Positions 1-5,017 of a DNA stretch of 5,017 nucleotides are shown piece after piece. The DNA is from Gammaproteobacteria bacterium (GTDB taxonomy: Bacteria; Pseudomonadota; Gammaproteobacteria; Xanthomonadales; Xanthomonadaceae): positions 1 through 5,017 of the forward strand of contig JAUIJO010000215.1 of the NCBI GenBank assembly GCA_030431185.1. Reading direction: 5' to 3'. The notes beneath the pieces are model-generated. The model saw only the letters and a list, made by a program, of their open reading frames with translations. It had not been told where the DNA came from and did not search any database. A program made the translations under genes and the position numbers. Position 1 is the stretch's first letter. Every line of letters begins with the position of its first letter.

Positions 1-161
1 GGGCACGTCGCGCCCCTGACCGTCGCGAGTCGTCTTCGATATTCCCCGACCCTCCTATTCGGTTCCCGTCGTCGCGTCGATCGCGGCGACCTGCATGCGC
101 CTGCGGCCTTGGACCCCAGGGATTGCGTGCGTCGAAGCCCTGCAACCGCGAAGCGTAGGGC

Positions 162-174
162 ATCGCGTCGCGAT
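162..174. promoter_or_regulatory. 13-base odd palindrome upstream of the methyltransferase gene
   Basis: The sequence reads ATCGCG-T-CGCGAT: two perfect 6-base arms around a single central base, ending 38 bases before the methyltransferase start. Its length and symmetry would suit the operator of a dimeric regulator, but alternating CG is cheap to produce in a genome this GC-rich. No recognisable -35/-10 pair lies beside it. The structure is seen directly; any regulatory role is a guess. Confidence 0.2.
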
Positions 175-175
175 A

Positions 176-211
176 GGCTGGGGCCCTCCCGCTGACCCGC
201 CGCCCCCAGCC
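176..211 (+). promoter_or_regulatory. Inverted repeat abutting the methyltransferase start codon
   Basis: GGCTGGGG at 176-183 is perfectly complementary to CCCCAGCC at 204-211, giving an 8-bp stem with a 20-base loop. The stem ends one base before the ATG at 213. No Shine-Dalgarno-like purine run lies in the usual place; the bases before the ATG are C-rich and form the 3' arm of the stem. If the transcript includes this region, the stem would sit in the ribosome landing site. The pairing is seen directly; control of translation is inference. Confidence 0.35.
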
Positions 212-212
212 G

Positions 213-851
213 ATGCCCGCCGACGCCACGACCCCGAAACCCTTCGCCCCCGCCTGCGAGCGCAACCGCGAACCGATCCTGTCGGTGCTTCGCACGCATT
301 TCGCCGACGCCCGGCACGTGTTGGAGATCGGCAGCGGGACCGGCCAGCATGCGGTGCATTTCGCCGCCGCGATGCCGTGGCTGCAATGGCAGTGCAGCGA
401 CCAGGCCGAGCATCTTCCCGGCATCCGCCAGTGGCTCGACGACGCGGGCCTGCCCAACACACCGCCGCCGCTCGAGCTGGGCGCGCGAACGACCCCGTCG
501 CCCGGCCTGTACCCGCCGCCACCGGAAGGGCGACGCGACCATGACGCCATCTTCAGCGCCAACACGCTGCACATCATGGGCTGGCCGGAAGTGGAGGCCT
601 TCTTCGCGGGCCTTGCGCGGTTGATGTCCGCGCAGGTGACGGTCGTGGTCTACGGACCGTTCAACTACGACGGCACCTTCAGCAGCCCCAGCAACGAAGC
701 CTTCGATGCCTGGCTCAAGGCGCGCGACGCGCGATCGGGCATCCGCGATTTCGAGGCGGTCGACGCCCTCGCGCAAGCGGTGGGCCTCGGCCTCGTCGAC
801 GACATCGCGATGCCGGCCAACAACCGCTGCCTGGTCTGGCGCCGCGGCTGA
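213..851 (+). CDS. DUF938 family class I SAM-dependent methyltransferase
   Basis: This 212-residue cytoplasmic protein is close to the usual length of about 200 residues for DUF938 (UPF0585, the family of human METTL26). Family hallmarks appear in order: FAPACERNREPIL at residues 11-23, the glycine-rich SAM-binding motif I VLEIGSGTGQHA at 36-47, an acidic-type motif region WQCSD at 59-63, SANTLHIMGW at 115-124, and the conserved C-terminal block YGPFNYDG...SPSNEAFDAWLKARD...SGIRDFE at 147-181, ending with AMPANNRCLVW at 199-209. The substrate of bacterial DUF938 proteins is not established, so no reaction beyond SAM-dependent methyl transfer is claimed. The ATG is the only conventional start before the conserved N-terminus: an in-frame stop lies at 174-176 and no GTG or TTG lies between. 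It has no visible Shine-Dalgarno. A proline-rich, basic stretch (about residues 92-109) sits where I expect a shorter, more acidic segment; the reading frame continues cleanly through it. It is followed by 112 bases before the transporter gene. Confidence 0.9.
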   Translation: MPADATTPKPFAPACERNREPILSVLRTHFADARHVLEIGSGTGQHAVHFAAAMPWLQWQCSDQAEHLPGIRQWLDDAGLPNTPPPLELGARTTPSPGLYPPPPEGRRDHDAIFSANTLHIMGWPEVEAFFAGLARLMSAQVTVVVYGPFNYDGTFSSPSNEAFDAWLKARDARSGIRDFEAVDALAQAVGLGLVDDIAMPANNRCLVWRRG

Positions 852-905
852 CGGGGGCGGTGACGGCGTCGTAACAGGGGTGGGGCGTACCATCGGCCCG
901 GCATG

Positions 906-937
906 ACCGCGCGCCATCGCGTCACGCGCCGCGCGGT
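906..937 (+). promoter_or_regulatory. Hairpin in the leader of the BCCT transporter gene
   Basis: ACCGCGCG (906-913) pairs perfectly with CGCGCGGT (930-937). Inside it, CGCG (918-921) pairs with CGCG (925-928) across a TCA loop, so 12 base pairs can form with a small uneven internal loop. It lies 54 bases after the methyltransferase stop and 13 bases before the ribosome binding site at 951-957. No T-run follows, so it is a poor intrinsic terminator. It may be an operator-like inverted repeat, a leader hairpin, or chance in GC-rich DNA. A weak -10-like TACCAT lies at 888-893 with no good -35, which would place the hairpin in the 5' leader. Confidence 0.35.
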
Positions 938-950
938 CTCCTGTGTCGAA

Positions 951-957
951 AGGGGAG
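951..957 (+). promoter_or_regulatory. Ribosome binding site that fixes the BCCT start at 964
   Basis: AGGGGAG lies 6 bases before the ATG at 964, ideal spacing for a Shine-Dalgarno. A longer reading from the GTG at 943 would place this purine run inside the coding sequence and add seven polar residues (MSKGESE) in front of the hydrophobic N-terminus. The ATG is therefore preferred. Confidence 0.75.
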
Positions 958-963
958 AGTGAG

Positions 964-2520
964 ATGGTATTCCGCGTATCCGTCGCCTTGCTGACGATCC
1001 TCGTGCTGGCCGGTGTGCTGGCGCCGGAGGCCTTCGGTGCCTTCAGCGCGCGCGTACAGGTGCTGACCCTGTCCGGTGCGGGCTGGTTGTACCTCGTCAT
1101 CGTGTTCGGGGTGCTCGCCTTCCTCGCCTATCTCGCCTTCGGCCGGCTGGGCACGCTGCGGATCGGCGGCCACGAGGCCGAGCCGGAGTTCTCGCGCAGC
1201 TCGTGGTTCGCGATGCTGTTTTCCGCCGGGATGGGCATCGGCCTGGTGTTCTGGGGCGCGGCCGAGCCCTTGTCGCATTTCCAGCGGCCGCCGGAAGGCC
1301 TGGCCCCCGAGACCAACGCCGCCGCCCGCGCCGCGATGCGCTACGTGTTCTTCCACTGGGGCCTGCACCCTTGGGCGATCTACGCGCTGATGGGCCTGGC
1401 GATGGCCTGGTTCCAGTTCAACCGCAAGGCGCGCGGGCTGGTCAGCGACCTGCTCGAGCCGTTGATCGGCCGCCACGTGCACGGCCCGGTGGGCAAGACC
1501 GTCGACGTGCTCGCCGTGGTCGCCACCGCGATCGGCGTCGCCACCACGCTCGGCTTCGGCGCGACCCAGATCACCGCGGGCCTTGGCCACGTGTCCCGCA
1601 TCCCCACCACGCTGACCACGCAACTGGTGGTGATCGCCGTGGCGTTCGTGCTGTACATGGCGTCCAGCGCGACCGGCCTGCAGCGCGGCATCAAGTGGCT
1701 GTCCAACCTCAACCTCGGCATCGCCACGCTGATGCTCGCCTTCGTCATCGTGCTCGGGCCGACCGCCTTCATCTTCGAGACCCTGACCACGACGCTGGGC
1801 AGCTACATCAATTTCCTGCCCTCGATGAGCCTGCGCATGACGCCGTTCTCGCAGCGCGCCTGGGTCGGCGACTGGACGATCTTCTACTGGGCCTGGTGGA
1901 TCGCGTGGGCGCCGTTCGTGGGCGCCTTCTTCGCCAAGATCTCCTACGGACGCACCGTGCGCGAGTTCCTGCTGGGCGTGGTCTGCGCGCCCGCCCTGGT
2001 CAGCTTCGTCTGGTTCTCGGGTTTCGGCGGCACCGTCCTCCACGCGGAGATGTTCGACCACGCCGACCTGCTGTCGGCGCTGGCGCGCGGCTACGAGAAC
2101 GTGTTGTTCGCGATGACCGACCTGCTGCCGATGGCCACCCTGCTGGCCTGGACGGCGATCGCGCTGCTGATGAGCTTCTTCGTCACCTCCGCCGACTCCG
2201 CCACCCTGGTGCTCGCCAGCATGTCCAGCGAGACCGCCGAGGACCCGCCGATGTCGCGGCGCTTCATCTGGGGCGTGCTGCAGGCGGCGATCGCGGTCGC
2301 GCTGCTGGCGGCCGGCGGGCTGGATGCCCTGCAGGCGGTGGTGATCGTGGCGGCGCTGCCGTTCGCGATCCTGATGGCCCTGGTGGTGGTGTCGCTGCAC
2401 CGCGTGCTGTCGGCCGACCTGCGGTCCTGGGACAACGAGGCGCGCGAGCTGTACCGCGCCGAGAAGCGCTGGCTCGAACGCGAGCAGGGCGCGGAGCGGC
2501 CGCCCGAAGCCGCGAACTAG
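964..2520 (+). CDS. BCCT family sodium-coupled betaine/choline/carnitine-type transporter
   Basis: This 518-residue inner-membrane protein belongs to the BCCT family, which imports quaternary-ammonium osmolytes such as glycine betaine or choline. About 12 hydrophobic segments are visible, near residues 4-22, 40-60, 80-100, 129-150, 180-205, 218-236, 248-272, 303-325, 334-355, 388-415, 434-452 and 455-477. Diagnostic motifs are GMGIGLVFWGAAEPL (89-103, the glycine-rich TM3 segment), FFHWGLHPWAIYALMGLA (129-146) and the tryptophan box DWTIFYWAWWIAWAPFVG (303-320), whose Trp 311, 312 and 315 line the substrate cage in this family. They are followed by AKISYGRTVREF (324-335) and TSADSATLVL (408-417). 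By recalled alignment to BetP, Met90, Phe405, Thr408 and Ser409 match the Na2 site, and GMGIG is the sodium-dependent form rather than the CaiT-like one. This supports sodium symport. The C-terminal tail after the last helix is only about 40 residues, mixed in charge, and lacks a long basic extension like the BetP osmosensing tail. The exact substrate cannot be read from sequence. No betA, betB or betI neighbour is in view. Confidence 0.93.
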   Translation: MVFRVSVALLTILVLAGVLAPEAFGAFSARVQVLTLSGAGWLYLVIVFGVLAFLAYLAFGRLGTLRIGGHEAEPEFSRSSWFAMLFSAGMGIGLVFWGAAEPLSHFQRPPEGLAPETNAAARAAMRYVFFHWGLHPWAIYALMGLAMAWFQFNRKARGLVSDLLEPLIGRHVHGPVGKTVDVLAVVATAIGVATTLGFGATQITAGLGHVSRIPTTLTTQLVVIAVAFVLYMASSATGLQRGIKWLSNLNLGIATLMLAFVIVLGPTAFIFETLTTTLGSYINFLPSMSLRMTPFSQRAWVGDWTIFYWAWWIAWAPFVGAFFAKISYGRTVREFLLGVVCAPALVSFVWFSGFGGTVLHAEMFDHADLLSALARGYENVLFAMTDLLPMATLLAWTAIALLMSFFVTSADSATLVLASMSSETAEDPPMSRRFIWGVLQAAIAVALLAAGGLDALQAVVIVAALPFAILMALVVVSLHRVLSADLRSWDNEARELYRAEKRWLEREQGAERPPEAAN

Positions 2521-2521
2521 C

Positions 2522-2540
2522 GGCGGCGGGCGTCGCCGCC
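2522..2540 (+). other. GC-rich stem-loop just after the BCCT stop codon
   Basis: GGCGGCG (2522-2528) and CGCCGCC (2534-2540) form a perfect 7-bp stem with a 5-base loop, starting two bases after the stop codon. No T-run follows, so this is not a classical intrinsic terminator. It could stabilise the 3' end of the transporter message or be incidental to the base composition. Confidence 0.3.
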
Positions 2541-2564
2541 CTCGCGCGTGGGTCCAATGGCAGG

Positions 2565-2580
2565 GGCGTGGCAGCACGCC
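2565..2580 (+). other. Short hairpin upstream of the M61 peptidase gene
   Basis: GGCGTG (2565-2570) and CACGCC (2575-2580) pair perfectly around a GCAG loop. Seven bases further on, TAGCAT (2587-2592) matches a sigma-70 -10 hexamer at four of six positions, including the TA...T frame. A start from it would give a leader of roughly 25 bases. No good -35 hexamer is present at 17-base spacing, where the hairpin lies instead. It may be a regulator-dependent promoter or chance; support is weak. Confidence 0.25.
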
Positions 2581-2613
2581 ACCCGGTAGCATGACCGCCC
2601 CGTCGATCCGCCC

Positions 2614-2617
2614 GGAG
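2614..2617 (+). promoter_or_regulatory. Ribosome binding site that fixes the M61 peptidase start at 2626
   Basis: GGAG lies 8 bases before the ATG at 2626. The in-frame alternatives GTG 2620 and TTG 2623 would be 2 and 5 bases from it, too close. Starting at 2626 also gives a clean signal peptide with an arginine-rich N-terminus. Confidence 0.6.
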
Positions 2618-2625
2618 CCGTGTTG

Positions 2626-4557
2626 ATGCGCCGTCGTCCCCTTGCCCTGCTGTCGTTTGCCGCCGTTCCCCTGCTGGCCCTGTCGCTGGCATCGCCGGCC
2701 CTGGCCCAGGCGCCGGGCGCGCCTTCGGACTGGGGCACGCCGACCGCGCCGGACGCGGCCTGGCCGGGCACCATCGCGCTCACGGTCGATGCGACCGACA
2801 CCGCACGCCGCGTGTTCCACGTGCGCCAGTCGATCCCGGTCACGCCCGGCCCGCTGACCCTGCTGTTCCCGAAGTGGATCCCCGGCAAGCACCGCGCCGA
2901 CGGCCCGATCCACAAGCTGGCCGGGCTGAAGATCCGCGGCAACGGGCGGCCGATCGCGTGGACGCGCGATCCCGGCGAGGTGTTCGCCTTCATGCTCGAC
3001 GTGCCCGAGGGCATCGCCACGCTCGACATCGAGTTCGACATGCTCACCCCGACCTCGGACGCGCAGGGCCGCGTGGTGATGACGCAGGACATGCTCAACC
3101 TGCAATGGAACACGGTGGCGCTGTACCCGGCGAACCATGCCGCGAACCGCATCCGCTTCGCACCCACCCTCGTCCTGCCGGCGGGCTGGCAGGCCGGCAC
3201 CGCGCTCGAGCTGCAGGCGCGCAACGGCGACATCCTGCGCTATGGCGAGGTCGACTTCGAGACCCTGCAGGACTCGCCGGTGTACGCCGGCCGGCACTTC
3301 CGCCGCATCGACCTCGACCCCGGCGCCAAGCGCCCGGTGCACCTGGACATCGTCGCCGACGCGCCGCGCCATCTCGAGGCCAGCGACGCGCAACTCAAGG
3401 CGCACCGCGCGCTGGTGACGCAGGCCTACAAGCTGTTCGGCGCGCAGCATTTCGACCACTACGACTTCCTGTTTTCGCTGTCCGACCGCATGGGCGGCAA
3501 CGGCCTGGAGCACCACCGCTCCAGCGAGAACGGCGTGCAGCCGGGCTACTTCACCGACTGGGACACGCAGGTCGCCGCGCGCGACCTGTTGCCGCACGAG
3601 TTCGTGCATTCCTGGAACGGCAAGTTTCGCCGCCCCGAGGGCCTGGCCACACCCAATTTCCAGGTGCCGATGCGCGACGGCCTGCTCTGGGTCTACGAGG
3701 GCCAGACCCAGTACTGGGGCATGGTGCTGGCGGCGCGGTCCGGCCTCTGGTCCCGCGACGACGCGATGGCGCAACTGGCGATGGTCGCCTCGACCTACGC
3801 CACCGACCGCCCCGGCCTGGCCTGGCGCAACGTGCAGGACACCACCTACGACCCGATCATCGCCATGCGCCGCCCGCAGCCCTGGCGCAGTTACCAGCTG
3901 AGCGAGGACTACTACAACGCCGGGGCGCTGGTGTGGCTGTCGGTCGATGCCAGGCTGCGCGCGCTGAGCAAGGGCCGGCGCTCGCTGGACGACTTCGCCC
4001 GGGCCTTCTTCGGGGTCGACGACGGCAGCTGGCAGGTCAAGCCCTACGACTTCGACGACGTGGTCGCCGCCCTCGACGGCGTCGCCGCCTTCGACTGGGC
4101 GACCTTCCTGCGCGCCCGCATCGACGCCAACACCCCGCCGCTGGACGGGCTGGAAGCCGCCGGCTGGCGCCTGGTCTACACCGACACCCCGAGCGCGTTC
4201 CAGAAAGCCCTGCTCGGCCAGCGCAAGCTAGCCGACTACACCGCCTCGATCGGCCTCACGGTACGGCTGGAGGACGCGTCGGTCGCCGGCGTGCGCTGGG
4301 ACGGCCCGGCCTTCGACGCCGGCATCACCGAAGGCGCCACCCTGCTCGCGGTGAACGGCTATGCCTTCGAACCCGCGCTGCTCGACGACGCGATCAAGGC
4401 CGCCCAGGCCGACGGCACCCCGATCGAGCTGGTACTAAAGCACGGGGAAGTGGTGAAGACCGTCGCCATCGACTACCGCGACGGCCTCAAGTACCCCCAC
4501 CTGGAACGCATCCCCGGCCGCGAGGACCGCCTGACCGAGATCCTCAAACCGCGTTGA
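2626..4557 (+). CDS. Exported M61 family zinc aminopeptidase with C-terminal PDZ-like domain
   Basis: This 643-residue protein starts with a Sec signal peptide: MRRR, a hydrophobic core (about residues 5-22) and SPALA before a likely cut at Ala27-Gln28. It should therefore act in the periplasm or outside the cell. Residues about 48-240 are the beta-rich M61 N-terminal domain. The catalytic gluzincin domain follows: NGLEHHRSS (292-300) is the substrate-side segment equivalent to the GxMEN-type loop, and LPHEFVHSWNGK (322-333) carries the HExxH zinc motif with His324, Glu325 and His328. WVYEGQTQYWG (355-365) supplies the third zinc ligand, Glu358. All zinc and catalytic residues expected for the family are present. 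Residues about 540-617 resemble a PDZ domain (SIGLTVR, then AGITEGATLLAVNGYAF), as is usual in M61 proteins. M61 enzymes are known as glycyl aminopeptidases, removing N-terminal glycine or alanine from peptides; the exact preference here is unknown. The gene begins 105 bases after the transporter stop with no functional link apparent, and is followed by the palindromic repeat array. Confidence 0.92.
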   Translation: MRRRPLALLSFAAVPLLALSLASPALAQAPGAPSDWGTPTAPDAAWPGTIALTVDATDTARRVFHVRQSIPVTPGPLTLLFPKWIPGKHRADGPIHKLAGLKIRGNGRPIAWTRDPGEVFAFMLDVPEGIATLDIEFDMLTPTSDAQGRVVMTQDMLNLQWNTVALYPANHAANRIRFAPTLVLPAGWQAGTALELQARNGDILRYGEVDFETLQDSPVYAGRHFRRIDLDPGAKRPVHLDIVADAPRHLEASDAQLKAHRALVTQAYKLFGAQHFDHYDFLFSLSDRMGGNGLEHHRSSENGVQPGYFTDWDTQVAARDLLPHEFVHSWNGKFRRPEGLATPNFQVPMRDGLLWVYEGQTQYWGMVLAARSGLWSRDDAMAQLAMVASTYATDRPGLAWRNVQDTTYDPIIAMRRPQPWRSYQLSEDYYNAGALVWLSVDARLRALSKGRRSLDDFARAFFGVDDGSWQVKPYDFDDVVAALDGVAAFDWATFLRARIDANTPPLDGLEAAGWRLVYTDTPSAFQKALLGQRKLADYTASIGLTVRLEDASVAGVRWDGPAFDAGITEGATLLAVNGYAFEPALLDDAIKAAQADGTPIELVLKHGEVVKTVAIDYRDGLKYPHLERIPGREDRLTEILKPR

Positions 4558-4591
4558 TCCGACCCCGCTATAGGGCGGGTACCGCGTACGC

Positions 4592-4647
4592 CGTAGGGTG
4601 GGTAGAGCCAACGGCGAAACCCACCGCCGCGCACTACCCATCCTACG
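4592..4647. repeat. Repeat unit 1, internally deleted
   Basis: This unit is 56 bases instead of 92. Its L half is complete, with one loop change (CCAACGG instead of CCAAAGG). Its R half keeps only CTACCCATCCTACG at 4634-4647. Compared with unit 2, a 36-base block is missing that held the spacer end, the 5' stem arm GATGGGT and most of the R loop. It therefore lacks an R hairpin of its own. Confidence 0.85.
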
Positions 4648-4669
4648 GTTCTGCCTCGCGCCCAGCCTT

Positions 4670-4761
4670 CGTAGGGTGGGTAGAGCCAAAGGCGAAACCC
4701 ACCACCGCGCACCCACACACACGACGAAAGATGGGTTTTGCTTCGCGCTACCCATCCTACG
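4670..4761. repeat. Repeat unit 2, full length
   Basis: A 92-base unit: L half 4670-4703, spacer 4704-4729 with a CACACACAC run, and R half 4730-4761. Both 7-bp stems are perfect, and the R loop contains TTCG. The spacer is the least conserved part relative to units 3 and 4. Confidence 0.88.
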
Positions 4762-4782
4762 GTTCCGCCTCCCACCCCACCC

Positions 4783-4874
4783 CGTAGGGTGGGTAGAGCC
4801 AAAGGCGAAACCCACCGTCGCGAAATTGCACACACGACGAAAGATGGGTTTTGCTTCGCGCTACCCATCCTACG
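4783..4874. repeat. Repeat unit 3, full length
   Basis: A 92-base unit: L half 4783-4816, spacer 4817-4842 and R half 4843-4874. Both halves are identical to those of units 2 and 4. The spacer differs and contains AAATTG, unusually AT-rich for this window. It starts 113 bases after unit 2. Confidence 0.88.
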
Positions 4875-4896
4875 GTTCTGCCTCCCACCCAGCCTT

Positions 4897-4988
4897 CGTA
4901 GGGTGGGTAGAGCCAAAGGCGAAACCCACCGTCGCGCACCCACGCGCACCACGAAAGATGGGTTTTGCTTCGCGCTACCCATCCTACG
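4897..4988. repeat. Repeat unit 4, full length
   Basis: A 92-base unit: L half 4897-4930, spacer 4931-4956 and R half 4957-4988. Both halves are identical to those of units 2 and 3. It starts 114 bases after unit 3. The sequence after it (4989-5017) departs from the usual linker and holds nothing recognisable, so the array appears to end here. Confidence 0.88.
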
Positions 4989-5017
4989 TTCGCCTTCGGC
5001 CGCCCCATGCCGTCATC

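Larger units (their letters stand above)
4592..4988. repeat. BIME-like array of four inverted REP pairs with GTAG heads
   Basis: The array fills the region after the peptidase stop. The forward half (L), 34 bases, is C-GTAG-GGTGGGT, a loop, then ACCCACC; copies start at 4592, 4670, 4783 and 4897. The inverted half (R), 32 bases, reads on the opposite strand C-GTAG-GATGGGT, a loop, then ACCCATC; copies end at 4647 (truncated), 4761, 4874 and 4988. Every full half is its own hairpin with a perfect 7-bp stem, and L and R are inverted relatives, so a larger cruciform can also form. Units are separated by linkers of about 21-22 bases with a shared GTT[C/T]-GCCTC core. The GTAG head followed by a palindrome matches the general form of RAYT-associated REPs, such as the SMAG repeats of Stenotrophomonas. 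No RAYT transposase gene lies in the window. Roles known for such arrays in other bacteria include message 3'-end protection, transcription attenuation and protein binding; none is shown here. Confidence 0.9.

Noticed and set aside
1..158. Possible gene fragment at the left edge (minus-strand open frame from about 158 running off the window, or + strand frame 1 to about 195)
   Set aside because: Neither frame has consistent G/C third-position bias or a recognisable motif, and neither has a convincing ribosome binding site or known C-terminus. A minus-strand AGGAGG near 52-58 has no ATG or GTG at proper distance.
1203..2594. 463-codon + strand frame overlapping the transporter
   Set aside because: The translation is arginine- and alanine-rich shadow sequence in another frame of a clear BCCT gene.
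922..3774. 950-codon open frame on the minus strand across the transporter and peptidase genes
   Set aside because: It lies opposite two well-recognised genes. Its product is a low-complexity mix of R, G, H, Q and A, with no domain I recognise, as expected for an antisense frame in GC-rich DNA.
4558..4591. Intrinsic terminator after the peptidase gene
   Set aside because: Only a 5-bp hairpin is present here and no T-tract follows it. The downstream REP hairpins may end or protect the message, but none has a terminator-type T-run.
2874..4787. 637-codon + strand frame overlapping the peptidase and running into the repeats
   Set aside because: It is a shadow of the M61 gene. Its C-terminus (repeated GWVEPKAKPT-like peptides) is only translated palindromic repeat.
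4592..4988. CRISPR array
   Set aside because: The repeats alternate in orientation, each is a long hairpin, and the linkers between units are themselves similar rather than unique. There is no cas gene.
4435..5008. Minus-strand frames encoding repeated peptides such as GGFRLWLYPPY and ARSKTHLS
   Set aside because: The apparent protein repeats are translations of the palindromic REP units. No start context or non-repeat domain supports a gene.

Overview
The window is very GC-rich, with strong G/C preference at third codon positions. It reads as a gammaproteobacterial chromosome segment, most likely Xanthomonadaceae (Lysobacter/Luteimonas/Stenotrophomonas-like). That placement is inferred from base composition, the style of the proteins and the GTAG-headed palindromic repeats at the right end; no marker gene is present to prove it.

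Layout, left to right. Bases 1-212 hold no gene I can support. They contain a 13-base odd palindrome and an 8-bp inverted repeat that ends one base before the first start codon. Three complete genes follow, all on the + strand: a DUF938 (METTL26/UPF0585-type) SAM-dependent methyltransferase (213-851), a BCCT-family sodium-coupled osmolyte transporter (start revised to 964, ending 2520), and an exported M61-family zinc aminopeptidase with a C-terminal PDZ-like domain (start revised to 2626, ending 4557). The two gaps between genes are about 110 bases each and contain GC-rich hairpins but no clear T-tract terminator. The genes could be separate transcription units or a loose read-through group.

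The last 460 bases (4558-5017) hold no gene. They are filled by four tandem palindromic units, each made of two inverted REP-like halves with GTAG heads pointing outward. Three units are 92 bases long and nearly identical; the first carries a 36-base internal deletion. This BIME-like array is the most notable structure in the window. The stems of the two halves differ by a paired base change that keeps pairing intact, which argues the hairpin itself is under selection or is copied as a unit.

The three genes have no obvious shared pathway: one cytoplasmic methyltransferase of unknown substrate, one inner-membrane compatible-solute importer and one periplasmic peptidase. I see no defence system, phage, insertion sequence, RNA gene or CRISPR array, and no convincing new multi-gene system.
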